NCBI GenBank assembly: GCA_030429585.1
Contig: JAUIEU010000001.1
Span: forward strand, 1,891,848 to 1,955,847
Direction of reading: 5' to 3'
Origin: a bacterium
Lineage (GTDB): Bacteria; Cyanobacteriota; Vampirovibrionia; Vampirovibrionales; Vampirovibrionaceae
Length of the DNA: 64,000 nt
Part shown: positions 9,041 through 17,422 of the stretch, piece after piece
Numbering within the stretch: the first letter of the stretch is position 1
Layout of the letters: each line of letters begins with the position of its first letter
The notes under the pieces: model-generated
Told to the model about the DNA's origin: nothing
Databases searched by the model: none
What the model saw: the letters and a program-made list of their open reading frames with translations, nothing else
Program-made: the position numbers and the translations under genes

Positions 9041-10582
9041 ATGGCAAACGCTGCAACGCTATCCTCCACCCCCTTACCCTCCGCCTCTGAATCGTCTTTC
9101 CCGTCAGAAGTGTGGCAACTGCTTGGGGTATTTCGGTCGATTCAGCTGGCCATTGTGCTGCTTAGCTTGTTAGGGCTAGGTGTGCTTGTGGGGGTGCTTA
9201 TCCCTCAAGAGGGCTTGGTAGAGGTGTTTGATATTAAGGCCCAGCACGGCCAGTGGTACCGGCCCATGGCAGCGGCAGGGTTGTTTACCGTGTACAGCAG
9301 CCCGTGGTTTATTGCCTTGCAGGTGTTATTTTTCTTTAATTTGCTGTTTGGTAGTTTTCAATGGTTGCGGCCTGCCACCCGTGCCGCGGTGCAGCTTACT
9401 TTTTGCGGCCCAGAGCATGCCTTGGCCTCGCCCCATAAAGCGGTGTTGTCGTCGGCGAGCACAGCGGACGATACCTTGCCGTTGGTGACGAAGGCGCTAA
9501 AAAAACGGGGCTACTGGGTGCACCGCCGCCACAATAGCGCCACGGGCCAGACTCGCCTGTATGCCCACCAGTGGAACATTAGCCGCCTTGGCCCGGTGGT
9601 GGCCCATATTGGTATTTTGCTGTTGTTGGTGGCTAGCGTGTTTGGGGCGTTTACCGGCTTTAAAGGTCAGCAAATGTTGGCGCCTGGCCAAACGGGCGAT
9701 TTTACCGCCTTGGATAACTTTACCCCCAGTATGTCTGCCCCATGGTGGCAAGGGAGCAAGCCGGATTGGCAGATGGTGCTGCATGATTTTGATATTGAGT
9801 ATTATGCCGCCGACCCGACCACGCCAAAGCAGTATATTAGTGATTTAGAACTCCGCAGCGCAAACGGTAAAACCCTGGCCCGGCAAGATGTGTCGGTGAA
9901 TCATCCGCTGGATTATGAGGGCGTGATGTTTTACCAGGCAAATTTTGCCCCAACAGGCAAATTCTTTTTAACCATTAACGGTGAACCCACAGTGGCGAGC
10001 ATCAACACAAAAGTGGACGAACGCCCCATTAGTTTGTTACCCATTGGCCCGCCAGAAGCGCGACAATCCTTGGTGGTGTTTCCGTTTTTTATTCAGCGAG
10101 ATGAAGGGGTGACCCGTAACCATGTGCAGGTGTTTTTGCATGATGGCACCACCCCCATTGATGTGGGTTCTGCAAAGAACTTGCCGCCTCACGCCACTTT
10201 GTTTGAAGGCGAGCATCAACGACTGTCTACCCGCTTAGGTTCGATAGAGGTGGGGTTTGATCACCCAGAAATAGCCACCGGTTTCCAGATTAAAAAAGCC
10301 CCAGAAACCCCTTGGATGTACACGGCTTTTGCCATTATTATATTGGGCACGGTGTTGTGCTTCTTTTCGCAGCGGCAGGTGTGGGTGGCGGTGGTGCCCC
10401 AGGCGTCGGGTTCGGCTTACGGGCGAGATAATGCCACCATGGTGTATTTGTCTTATAAAACCAATAAGGCAAAGTGGAGCTTCCTGAAGCAGCGGGCCAG
10501 CCTGGAGAACGCCTTGGTTAAAGAGTTACACGCCACGCTGGAAATTGGTAGTGCTGAATTGATGGAGCCTGCAGCGGCATGA
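9041..10582 (+). CDS. ccs1: Cytochrome c biogenesis protein ResB/Ccs1 (System II)
   Basis: Partner of CcsA in the System II haem lyase that exports haem and attaches it to apocytochromes c outside the membrane. The 513-aa protein shows three N-terminal transmembrane helices (about residues 28-50, 85-105 and 182-203). A large extracytoplasmic domain follows, containing PKQYISDLEL and NHPLDYEGVMFYQANFAP, and then a fourth helix near residue 425. This is the standard ResB layout. It overlaps ccsA by 4 nt (ATGA), implying translational coupling. Presence of the pair implies c-type cytochromes and an electron transport chain. Confidence 0.92.
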   Translation: MANAATLSSTPLPSASESSFPSEVWQLLGVFRSIQLAIVLLSLLGLGVLVGVLIPQEGLVEVFDIKAQHGQWYRPMAAAGLFTVYSSPWFIALQVLFFFNLLFGSFQWLRPATRAAVQLTFCGPEHALASPHKAVLSSASTADDTLPLVTKALKKRGYWVHRRHNSATGQTRLYAHQWNISRLGPVVAHIGILLLLVASVFGAFTGFKGQQMLAPGQTGDFTALDNFTPSMSAPWWQGSKPDWQMVLHDFDIEYYAADPTTPKQYISDLELRSANGKTLARQDVSVNHPLDYEGVMFYQANFAPTGKFFLTINGEPTVASINTKVDERPISLLPIGPPEARQSLVVFPFFIQRDEGVTRNHVQVFLHDGTTPIDVGSAKNLPPHATLFEGEHQRLSTRLGSIEVGFDHPEIATGFQIKKAPETPWMYTAFAIIILGTVLCFFSQRQVWVAVVPQASGSAYGRDNATMVYLSYKTNKAKWSFLKQRASLENALVKELHATLEIGSAELMEPAAA

Positions 10583-11430
10583 TAACACTTGTAAGCGAAT
10601 CTGCCTTGCTAGAGCTTGGCATTATGGCGTTGTTGGTGGCCTTGGCCGCCAATGTGGTGCGCGTGGTTAGTGTGCGCTTAGCCCCCATCATGGGTCGGCT
10701 GGGTTGGGTGGCAGCCTTAATTGCCTTGCTCGGCTTGGTAGGCACCTTGTGGGTACGCTCTGGCGAGGCGGATTATTTTGCCTTGTCTAACATGTATGAA
10801 AGTTTGCTGACCCTGGCGATTTTGATGCTGGGCGGCTTTTTGGTAATGGATAAATGGTTTGGCCTACGCGGGTTGGCGTGGCCAACGTGCTTGCTAACGC
10901 TGGCTACTGTGGCCTTTGCCGCTACCCTGCCGACAGAAATCGCCCCGTTGCAAGCTGCTTTACAAAGCTATTGGCGAGCTATCCATGTGCCTATTATTAT
11001 TGCCAGCTATGCTGCTTTTGCCCTGTCGTTTATTTGTTCGGTGGCGTATTTGGTTACGGCGGCGGTGCAGCCACAACTGGCCAATGCCAGCGGGTCGGGT
11101 GGTCCAAGCATGACGGTGTTGGATAAGTATGATGAAGTGACCTATCGCTGCATTGCCGTGGGGTTTCCGCTGTTAGCCATTGGTATTATTCTAGGTGGCC
11201 TGTGGGCCAACGAAGCCTGGGGTAATTATTGGAGCTGGGATCCCAAAGAATCCATGAGCTTGGTAACCTTGCTGGCGTATGGGGTGTATTTGCACCTGCG
11301 GGTCAATGCCGAGCATCACCCCAAGGTGTTGGCGTGGGTGAGTGTAGCCGGGTTTGCCATGATGCTGATTACTTATTTTGGCGTCAATATTATGGGCCTA
11401 GGGCTCCATAGCTACGGAAAGATAGGTTAA
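10579..11430 (+). CDS. ccsA: Cytochrome c biogenesis protein CcsA/ResC
   Basis: Haem-handling subunit of System II. About eight transmembrane helices are visible. The tryptophan-rich WWD-type signature reads WGNYWSWDPKES and is preceded by GGLWANEAWG. Candidate haem-ligand histidines lie in AIHVPIIIASYA and in the C-terminal GLGLHSYG. Length of 283 aa is typical. Its start overlaps the ccs1 stop, and its own stop shares the tetranucleotide TTAA with the stop of the convergent gene at 11427. Function is well supported by motif and by its partner. Confidence 0.93.
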   Translation: MITLVSESALLELGIMALLVALAANVVRVVSVRLAPIMGRLGWVAALIALLGLVGTLWVRSGEADYFALSNMYESLLTLAILMLGGFLVMDKWFGLRGLAWPTCLLTLATVAFAATLPTEIAPLQAALQSYWRAIHVPIIIASYAAFALSFICSVAYLVTAAVQPQLANASGSGGPSMTVLDKYDEVTYRCIAVGFPLLAIGIILGGLWANEAWGNYWSWDPKESMSLVTLLAYGVYLHLRVNAEHHPKVLAWVSVAGFAMMLITYFGVNIMGLGLHSYGKIG

Positions 11431-11738
11431 TAAGGTGCTTGTTGGCGCCATATAATTTGGTGGGTTGAAAAACGGGTACAGAACAGCGAGTTTCTCTGAG
11501 TAGCAGGGTCTTTTCCGTCAATAGTAATCTTCCAGGGGTAATCGGCCGTTTTCGATTTGCTTAGAATAGCGTTACAAACATCGGCGTCTACTTCTAATCC
11601 AAATGGTTCGGCACTGGTATTAAAGTGTCGATGAATAGCATGTTCAATACCCGTTGTCCTTGAATCTAAAAAATAGAACAAGGTTGCTAACACGGTAACT
11701 AGGGCCCCTATAAATACAATTCGTATCAAAACATGCAC
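11427..11738 (-). CDS. Small membrane-anchored or secreted protein, unknown
   Basis: A 103-aa product with an N-terminal hydrophobic helix (about residues 3-23) and a short exterior part with two cysteines (VCNAIL and LFCTRF). No family is recognised. It is convergent with ccsA, sharing a 4-nt stop overlap. It lies 28 nt downstream of the gene at 11767-12360 on the same strand, so the two may form an operon. Confidence 0.55.
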   Translation of the reverse strand: MHVLIRIVFIGALVTVLATLFYFLDSRTTGIEHAIHRHFNTSAEPFGLEVDADVCNAILSKSKTADYPWKITIDGKDPATQRNSLFCTRFSTHQIIWRQQAPY

Positions 11739-11766
11739 CTTTAGTCAGAATGGGTTAAGGGCTGCG

Positions 11767-12360
11767 TTAATCGATTTTTAAATAGATATTGCCGATAAGC
11801 TTTTTGAAGGTGGAGAGCTGCTGGGTCAGGTGGTTTACTTCATCCTGCTGCTGTTGCTGTTGGCCGAGTAGTTGTTGTATTTGGGCCGCCAGTTGCCGGT
11901 TATCGTTTAAAAGCTCTTTGGCCTTGGTAAATTTTTCCGTAAAGGTATCGTCGTTTAGCTTATCCAGCACGGCAAATACCACTCGGTTTACCAAGCGCTC
12001 TACCTCACTACCTGTATCGGTGGCGGTTTCTGCGGTATTGTTGGCAGGCTGGGCGGCGGGATTTTTAAACATGGCAGGCTTTTGCTGCTGTTGCGCAGGG
12101 ATGTGGCTGCCTTGTTGTTGGTTATGCTGCCGGGTTTCATCTGCCATGCGTTGAGATAAAGACAGTGGGGTTGCTTGTGGGTTAGGGCCGCCAGTAGCAG
12201 GCTGCCATTGAGAGGGCGCAGGCCCTTGGTTCGCTGCAATAGAAAGGTTGGGCGCTTCGGTAGCCGAATGCCATTGCCCCTGTTGGGGTTGCTTGGGCAC
12301 CGTGCCTTGCCAATCGTTGGGGGCGGTTTGCCATTGTGGAGCGGGGTTGCTAGCAGCCAT
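11767..12360 (-). CDS. Gln/Pro-rich protein with C-terminal coiled coil, unknown
   Basis: The 197-aa protein has no membrane segment. The N-terminal 110 residues are low complexity (Gln, Pro, Ala, Asn, Trp), with repeated short units like QWQ and PAPQW. The C-terminal part (about 115-197) is helical with regular heptads: VERLVNRVVFAVLDKL, then KAKELLNDNRQLAAQIQQLL and LTQQLSTFKKLIGNIYL. Such a plan suits an oligomerising scaffold or adaptor. No family is recognised. It is divergent from the secreted protein at 12538. Confidence 0.6.
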   Translation of the reverse strand: MAASNPAPQWQTAPNDWQGTVPKQPQQGQWHSATEAPNLSIAANQGPAPSQWQPATGGPNPQATPLSLSQRMADETRQHNQQQGSHIPAQQQQKPAMFKNPAAQPANNTAETATDTGSEVERLVNRVVFAVLDKLNDDTFTEKFTKAKELLNDNRQLAAQIQQLLGQQQQQQDEVNHLTQQLSTFKKLIGNIYLKID

Positions 12361-12417
12361 AATGCCGATACTCTTAAGCCGTTACTACGTATTAATTACA
12401 GTAAAGCACCGTGTATA

Positions 12418-12512
12418 CCCTACCACGATTGGCTTGCCATGCATGGGTTGTAGGGGGGCGGCTAATTGCCGATACCTAGGGTAGGTTGGCACACTGTGCC
12501 GCGCAACGTTGC
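12418..12512. promoter_or_regulatory. Cluster of inverted repeats in a divergent intergenic region
   Basis: The 177-bp region between divergent genes contains CCCTAC (12418-12423) opposite GTAGGG (12450-12455). It also has a short hairpin GGCAC-act-GTGCC (12488-12500) and an adjoining perfect 10-bp palindrome GCAACGTTGC (12503-12512). The last two lie 26-50 nt before the ATG at 12538. They may be operators or leader structures; no regulator can be named. Confidence 0.35.
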
Positions 12513-12537
12513 TTATTATCTAACCATTTAGTTTCTG

Positions 12538-13287
12538 ATGAAATCGAACTGCCATCATACCATTGCTAACCGGTTCCGTGCCAGCGGAATATTGACTACG
12601 GCCTTTGTCGTAGCTTGGCTTTGGGCGGCACCATGGGCCCAAGCTGCTGATGTATTGCTGATTGCCCCGAATCATTTCCCATTGCCAGAACAACTCTCCC
12701 CCCCCGCCTTGCCGCCGGCATCGCCTGTGTTAGAAGCCGACCCAGCTATAGTCGTTAATGGCGTTACCTTGCCTGCCGGTAGTGTGCTTGGGGTGTGGCT
12801 GATGACTCAAGTAGACTCTCGGACGGCGACCCCAGGCGATAGAATTACTGGGACGGTTGCCCAGCCTATTTATGTTGGTGATTCACTGGTGGTGCCCCAG
12901 CAATCTCAGGTGTACGGGCAATTAACCGAGGTGTTGGCCCCGGTGCAAGGTCGTAATGCCATTGTAAAAGCCACGTTTACCCAACTGCAATTGCCTAATG
13001 GGCAGCAATTCCCTATCCGTAGCCATATTAAAACGGGCATGGGCGGCCATTATTGGGGCGGTACCTTAACCCCCGGCACAGAAAAAACGGTTGTTCGCCA
13101 CGGGGTGTTGGGCATTGGTTACTATAACCAAGAGGTTAAAACCGGAAAACGCGCCATGGGCGGCCATATTGCTAAAACCATTGGTGCCCAGCTAATGGTG
13201 GTGTTGGATGCCCCCATCCAAGTGCCTGCCAATGCCGAAGACCCTGCTGCTCCCCCGGATGTATTTGGTAGTAACGCCGCTTATTAG
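12538..13287 (+). CDS. Secreted beta-rich protein, unknown (possible TrbI/VirB10-like domain)
   Basis: The 249-aa protein has a signal peptide: basic N-terminus, hydrophobic core TTAFVVAWLWAAPWAQA, and a cleavage-like AQA. The mature part contains LPAGSVLGVWLMTQVDSRTATPGD, which I split as LPAGSVLGVWL and DSRTATPGDRITGTVAQP, then DSLVVPQQSQVYGQL and LQLPNGQQFPI. This order loosely recalls the C-terminal beta-barrel of TrbI/VirB10 proteins, where a preset 'limit value, range, LP.G.Q' pattern occurs. No other secretion gene is nearby, so a conjugation role is not supported. It may be a lineage-specific envelope protein. Confidence 0.6.
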   Translation: MKSNCHHTIANRFRASGILTTAFVVAWLWAAPWAQAADVLLIAPNHFPLPEQLSPPALPPASPVLEADPAIVVNGVTLPAGSVLGVWLMTQVDSRTATPGDRITGTVAQPIYVGDSLVVPQQSQVYGQLTEVLAPVQGRNAIVKATFTQLQLPNGQQFPIRSHIKTGMGGHYWGGTLTPGTEKTVVRHGVLGIGYYNQEVKTGKRAMGGHIAKTIGAQLMVVLDAPIQVPANAEDPAAPPDVFGSNAAY

Positions 13288-13325
13288 TATTCCCTAAAAA
13301 CGAATATAGCGTGTGAGGGCCTAAG

Positions 13326-13363
13326 TAAAACGCCGCCCAGATGCTTTGGTCTGAACGGCGCTT
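13326..13363 (-). terminator. Hairpin terminator between convergent genes
   Basis: Stem CGCCG...CGGCG with an inner CAGA/TCTG helix and a two-base internal mismatch. On the minus strand it is followed by GTTTTA, so it best serves the His/Asp-rich peptide gene, but it also lies just after the stop of the plus-strand gene and may work both ways. Confidence 0.6.
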
Positions 13364-13386
13364 ACAGATTGTTGGGCTAAACCAAC

Positions 13387-13566
13387 CTAGTGATCGTGAT
13401 GATCATGGTCATCCCCGTGGTCGTCGCCATCGTGGTGCCAGCTGGTAAATAGGTGGTGGTCGCCATGTTCATCATGGTCGTCGCCGTGGTCATCGTGGTG
13501 GTTGGCCATGGCCACACCATTTATTAGTACCATTGCGGCCATTAAGCCAAAGAGTATTTTTTTCAT
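13387..13566 (-). CDS. Secreted His/Asp-rich metal-binding peptide (59 aa)
   Basis: A short gene below the usual ORF cutoff. The product starts MKKILFGLMAAMVLINGVAM, a classic signal peptide ending at about AMA-N. The mature part of some 38 residues is nearly all His, Asp and Gly: DDHGDDHDEHGDHH, then LFTSW, then HHDGDDHGDDHDHHDH. About 15 of these are His. The ATG is preceded by GGAG at 8-nt spacing. It has a candidate promoter at 13703-13730 and a downstream hairpin. The composition strongly suggests binding of divalent metal (Zn, Ni, Cu or Co) outside the cytoplasm. Metal identity and role (buffer, chaperone, detoxifier) are unknown. Confidence 0.8.
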   Translation of the reverse strand: MKKILFGLMAAMVLINGVAMANHHDDHGDDHDEHGDHHLFTSWHHDGDDHGDDHDHHDH

Positions 13567-13866
13567 GGGTGTTCTCCATTCCTAAGGGTAGGGGTAGGTA
13601 AGCCAGCCGATGGGTCGGGTGCCATGGCAGAAGGTCGGGGTTTATCCCTAGGTTGCCTGTTGTGGCTCTCCATGGACGAACACCATCGGTAACGTGGCCA
13701 TTATTGTACGGGTATTTCTCGTTTCGGCAAGGTTTGGGAAAACTCAATAGGCATAATAGATGTAATATTTGGTAAAGAAATTTTTCCCGTATAACCAATT
13801 AAGTGGAGTGGTTCGGTTTAAGATAAACGTACCGATTTGCCCCTAAATGTTAGAAAAAATTGAAGT
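13567..13866. other. 300-bp intergenic region: leader of the His/Asp-rich gene and upstream of the gene at 13867
   Basis: No gene is supported here. From the promoter at 13703-13730 a minus-strand leader of about 130 nt would precede the peptide ATG, unusually long for this compact window. It contains short self-complementary segments, but I recognise no known riboswitch. The right part (13735-13866) is A+T-rich and would hold the promoter of the plus-strand gene at 13867, though no clear -35/-10 pair is visible. Confidence 0.5.
13703..13730 (-). promoter_or_regulatory. Promoter for the His/Asp-rich peptide gene
   Basis: Reading the minus strand, TTGCCG (13730-13725) and TACAAT (13708-13703) are spaced by 16 nt, matching 4 and 5 of 6 consensus bases. 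It lies about 137 nt upstream of the ATG. Confidence 0.5.
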
Positions 13867-14187
13867 ATGATTCATGTAAATACTTACAATGTAGCCGTGC
13901 CCAAACGAATCACATTTGGTAAAAGCAATAACCTCTCCGCCCCAGATATTATAAAAATGGTTAAAGAAGGTAAGCAAGGTAAGCTGGCCATAAATCAGGA
14001 TGAGTTTGGTCACGTAACTACGATTGAACTGGGCGGTGGTGATTTAAAGGTATTTAAATCCAGCCTTTATGGCGCCCCTAAATTCACATATAAAACAAAT
14101 AAAATGCCTGGATTAGCAGGGGCAAACATTCTCCCTGGGGGAGCAGATACGTTTAAACAATTGCTTACTGTAGCGAAGCAGAATTAA
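13867..14187 (+). CDS. Small hypothetical protein, lineage-specific
   Basis: A 106-aa Lys-rich protein without membrane segment or recognised family. Its DNA is visibly more A+T-rich than the flanking ileS and cytochrome genes. The protein ends in a segment rich in Gly (LAGANILPGGADTF). It overlaps the end of ileS on the opposite strand by 23 nt, so the ileS tail or this gene's tail has been extended by stop-codon drift. It could be a transferred gene; reality is supported by codon-like composition only. Confidence 0.5.
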   Translation: MIHVNTYNVAVPKRITFGKSNNLSAPDIIKMVKEGKQGKLAINQDEFGHVTTIELGGGDLKVFKSSLYGAPKFTYKTNKMPGLAGANILPGGADTFKQLLTVAKQN

Positions 14188-17032
14188 TAAACGGCTCGCA
14201 GGGGTGATAAGTGGGTGGATTGGTGGGGTCAATCACCTTCCAGCACCGCGGGCACTTTTCGCCTTGGGCAGCATTGGCGATAACGCTTAATTCACCCTGA
14301 TTGAGGCTTAGCTGGCTAACCAGGCATACCTTGGTGAGCAAGTTTTGGTTGAGGGTGTCGGGGTGGGCGATGGTTAAAGTGGCTTCTAGCCCACCGCCAA
14401 TAGTGCCGGCTTTTCGTAAGCTTTCCATGGCATCGTTAGCGAGCTCGCGAATAGCCAGGTAAGGTGTAAAGGCGTTTGTTTCCTTAGCAACATCAATGTC
14501 TAATTCAGGCCAGTCTAATAACACCCCACTGGGTGCATCATTCCAGCGTTGGTGTTCAGGTAGATTTTGCCAAATATCTTCCGCTAAATGGGGCAATACA
14601 GGCACTAGCATAGGCACTAGTGTTTTTAAAATCTCGTAGAGCACGGTTTGCATGGCGCGGCGTTCGGGATGATCCACCGGGTAGGTGTAGAGAATATCTT
14701 TGGCCACATCGAAATAGAGTTGGGAGAGATCCACCACGCAAAAGTTTTGCAGCATCGAACTAAATTTATGGAAGTGATAATTATTAAACGCTTCCGTTAA
14801 TTCGCTATGCACAGCGCTTAGGCGGTGTAGGGTGTATTTATCTAATAGGTCTAATTTCTCATCCCATTCGGCTTGCGGAATGGCATCGGTGGCGGGGTTA
14901 AAATCGGAGAGATTCCCTAGTAAAAAGCGCACTGTGTTTCGGATTTTTTTATACACTTCCACCAGCTGGGTAATAATCGTGTTGCCAATGCGCACGTCCA
15001 CGCTGTAATCCACACTGGCCACCCATAGGCGAAGCACATCCGCTCCGTATTGGTTAATAATTTTGAGCGGGTCAATCACATTGCCTTGGCTTTTGCTCAT
15101 TTTGCGCCCGTCGCCATCCAGCACAAAGCCGTGGGTCAGCACTTGCTCATACGGCGCTGTGCCGCGTAGCATCACGCTGGTTAGCAAGCTAGATTGAAAC
15201 CATCCGCGGTGCTGATCCGAACCTTCTAAATACAATTGGGCAGGTAGGTCGCCAAGTTCTTGGTTGCGGGCTTGCACCACGGTGGTGTGGGTCACGCCGC
15301 TATCAAACCACACGTCCATAATGTCGGTATCTTTAACCAATTGGCGTTCGGGTAGGCCTAGTTCGGTTTTTACAGCATCCGGTAGGTCGGCCAGCAGTTG
15401 GGCTTCATCCCACGCCCACCACACGTCGCTGCCGTGCTCATCTACCAAGCTGACAATATGAGGCACTAAGGCCTCGTGGGTCACCAGTTCTTTAGTGGCT
15501 TTATCGTAAAACGCCGGGATGGGCACGCCCCACACCCGTTGGCGGCTAATGCACCAATCCGTCCGGTTTTCTACCATGGTGTGGATGCGGGTTTTGCCAC
15601 GCTCGGGGATAAAGGTGGTGCCATCAATAGCTGTTAACGCGTTGTTGCGAACTTTACCGATATTGACGAACCATTGGTCGGTGGCGCGGTAAATCACGGG
15701 CGTGTGAGTGCGCCAATCGTGGGGGTAGCTGTGCACAAAGGTGGAGTGGCCGAGTAGGGCGGATTTTTCTCGCAAAATATCCAGCACCACCTCGTTGGCT
15801 TTTTCGTAAAACAGCCCGCGGATGCGAGGTTCTGGCGTATCGTCTCTAAACACGCCCTTATCGTTTAGGTAGCTCACAATCCCTAGCGGATTGCTTTTGA
15901 GTTGATCTCTATCGTAGTTTTGGCAGATGACGTAATCGTCCATACCGTGGCCAGGGGCCGTGTGTACCACGCCAGTACCTGCATCTAGCGTTACATGCTC
16001 GCCACAGAGTACGGTGGATGTTTGGTTTAAAAACGGGTGTTGCGTTTCAACTAGTTCAAGGTCTTTGCCGGTGACAGTGCCTAGCTCTTCGTAAGTGCCT
16101 GCTTCGGTCTTTTCAATAACATCGGTTAGCAGTTCTTTGGCCACTAATATTTTGCCGTGGTTCTCTGTTTTGGCCACCACGTATTCAAAGCGAGGATGAA
16201 CGGATAAGGCCAAATTACTCGGCAGCGTCCACGGTGTTGTTGTCCAGATAATAAATTGTGTGTTGGTAAGTAGCGCGTCAAATTTGGATAGCTTTTCTTC
16301 AATATCTTCTGATTTAAAATCACTATCTACGGATATGCCTGATTTGAATTTGAAGCCAACATAAATGCTGTGGCTGGTGTGGTCGGCGTATTCCACTTCG
16401 GCGTCTGCTAGGGCGGTTTCGCTTACCGGGCTCCAGTACACGGGTTTTAGGCCTTTGTAGATGTAGCCTTTGTCCATCATTTGGCCAAACAGGCGCAGTT
16501 GCTCGGCTACGGCCGCTTTATCGGTGGTGATATAGGGCTGCTCCCAGTTGCCCCACACGCCTAGGCGCTTAAAGTGGGTTTCTTGGCCTTTTAGGTTATC
16601 TAGCCCAAATTGGCGGCATTTTTCGCGTAGTTCTACTGGGCTAATGGCGGCGCGCCCGCCTTTAATTTTCTTCACTACCGCGTTTTCAATAGGCAGGCCG
16701 TGGCCATCGTAGCCGGGCACATACGGGGCATAGTGGCCGCGCTGGTACTGAAAACGGGTGACAATATCTTTTAAAATTTTGTTTAGTGCGTGGCCAATGT
16801 GGATATTAGGCCCGCTAAGGTATGGCGGCCCATCATGCAATACAAAGGGCTCGGCACCACTAGATTTGCGTTGGTTGCAGGCGTGTTCGTAAACCGTATT
16901 CGCTTCCCATTGGGCTTGGATTTCTGGCTCGCGGTTGGCGGCATTGGCCCGCATGGAAAACTCTGTTTGGGGCAGGTTTAGCGTTTCTTTTAAGGCTTTT
17001 TTGTCGGGCGTGGTTTGGGGAGAAGCAGTCAT
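14165..17032 (-). CDS. ileS: Isoleucyl-tRNA synthetase
   Basis: Class I synthetase charging tRNA-Ile. At 955 aa it is full length. The HIGH motif is HIGH at 78-81 (in GPNIHIGHALN). The KMSKS motif is intact (RKMSKSQGNVIDP), and the editing (CP1) domain lies between them with WTTTPWTLPSNLAL and HTAPGHGMDDY. The C-terminal zinc finger is odd: it has CPRC, but the second pair, normally C-x-x-C, reads HPC, so only three Cys remain, with a His that could substitute. Its last 23 nt overlap the convergent gene at 13867-14187. Monocistronic as far as seen. Confidence 0.97.
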   Translation of the reverse strand: MTASPQTTPDKKALKETLNLPQTEFSMRANAANREPEIQAQWEANTVYEHACNQRKSSGAEPFVLHDGPPYLSGPNIHIGHALNKILKDIVTRFQYQRGHYAPYVPGYDGHGLPIENAVVKKIKGGRAAISPVELREKCRQFGLDNLKGQETHFKRLGVWGNWEQPYITTDKAAVAEQLRLFGQMMDKGYIYKGLKPVYWSPVSETALADAEVEYADHTSHSIYVGFKFKSGISVDSDFKSEDIEEKLSKFDALLTNTQFIIWTTTPWTLPSNLALSVHPRFEYVVAKTENHGKILVAKELLTDVIEKTEAGTYEELGTVTGKDLELVETQHPFLNQTSTVLCGEHVTLDAGTGVVHTAPGHGMDDYVICQNYDRDQLKSNPLGIVSYLNDKGVFRDDTPEPRIRGLFYEKANEVVLDILREKSALLGHSTFVHSYPHDWRTHTPVIYRATDQWFVNIGKVRNNALTAIDGTTFIPERGKTRIHTMVENRTDWCISRQRVWGVPIPAFYDKATKELVTHEALVPHIVSLVDEHGSDVWWAWDEAQLLADLPDAVKTELGLPERQLVKDTDIMDVWFDSGVTHTTVVQARNQELGDLPAQLYLEGSDQHRGWFQSSLLTSVMLRGTAPYEQVLTHGFVLDGDGRKMSKSQGNVIDPLKIINQYGADVLRLWVASVDYSVDVRIGNTIITQLVEVYKKIRNTVRFLLGNLSDFNPATDAIPQAEWDEKLDLLDKYTLHRLSAVHSELTEAFNNYHFHKFSSMLQNFCVVDLSQLYFDVAKDILYTYPVDHPERRAMQTVLYEILKTLVPMLVPVLPHLAEDIWQNLPEHQRWNDAPSGVLLDWPELDIDVAKETNAFTPYLAIRELANDAMESLRKAGTIGGGLEATLTIAHPDTLNQNLLTKVCLVSQLSLNQGELSVIANAAQGEKCPRCWKVIDPTNPPTYHPCEPFINSASLQ

Positions 17033-17161
17033 AGTATACTCATGTAAGGGTTGGCTACGTGCCTAATAAACCCCTGTAGTGTATCAAAAACCCTCTTCTC
17101 GTAGGGCCTACTAAATGTGGTGTTTCGATATGATGAGGCTGATAACTCAAGGAGCGCTGCG

Positions 17162-17422
17162 TTGGTGGCTTGGATACGATTATTAACGGTGTTGTGGCTA
17201 CTCACCATAATTGGCGCTATTGCTTTGGTAGCATTGGTTTCGCTGGGGTTGCTGCCAGAGACTATTATTCCGGTGCGGTACCACGGTGCTGTGTTTTGGG
17301 CCGTGGTGGTGATGGGTGTGGGGGTACCTGTTATACAAACCGTGTATAAATTTATATTAGGTAACGACCTGCCTAAGCTGGAAAATACGATTCTGGATGC
17401 CTTTTGGAATAATTTGTTTTAG
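17162..17422 (+). CDS. Small two-helix membrane protein, unknown
   Basis: I start this at the TTG at 17162 because AAGGAG (17149-17154) precedes it by 7 nt; an upstream GTG at 17117 has no such site. The product is about 86 aa with two hydrophobic helices (roughly residues 5-30 and 41-62) and a polar C-terminus ending KLENTILDAFWNNLF. No family is recognised. It is divergent from ileS, and its stop abuts the stop of the convergent gene at 17423 with no gap. Confidence 0.55.
   Translation: MVAWIRLLTVLWLLTIIGAIALVALVSLGLLPETIIPVRYHGAVFWAVVVMGVGVPVIQTVYKFILGNDLPKLENTILDAFWNNLF

Noticed and set aside
12538-13287. Part of a conjugation or type IV secretion locus
   Set aside because: The resemblance to TrbI/VirB10 is weak, and no other secretion or mobilisation gene is in the window.
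13490-13798. Longer minus-strand open frame overlapping the His/Asp-rich gene
   Set aside because: It has no ribosome-binding site and an unstructured translation; the short His/Asp-rich frame has signal peptide, ribosome site and promoter instead.
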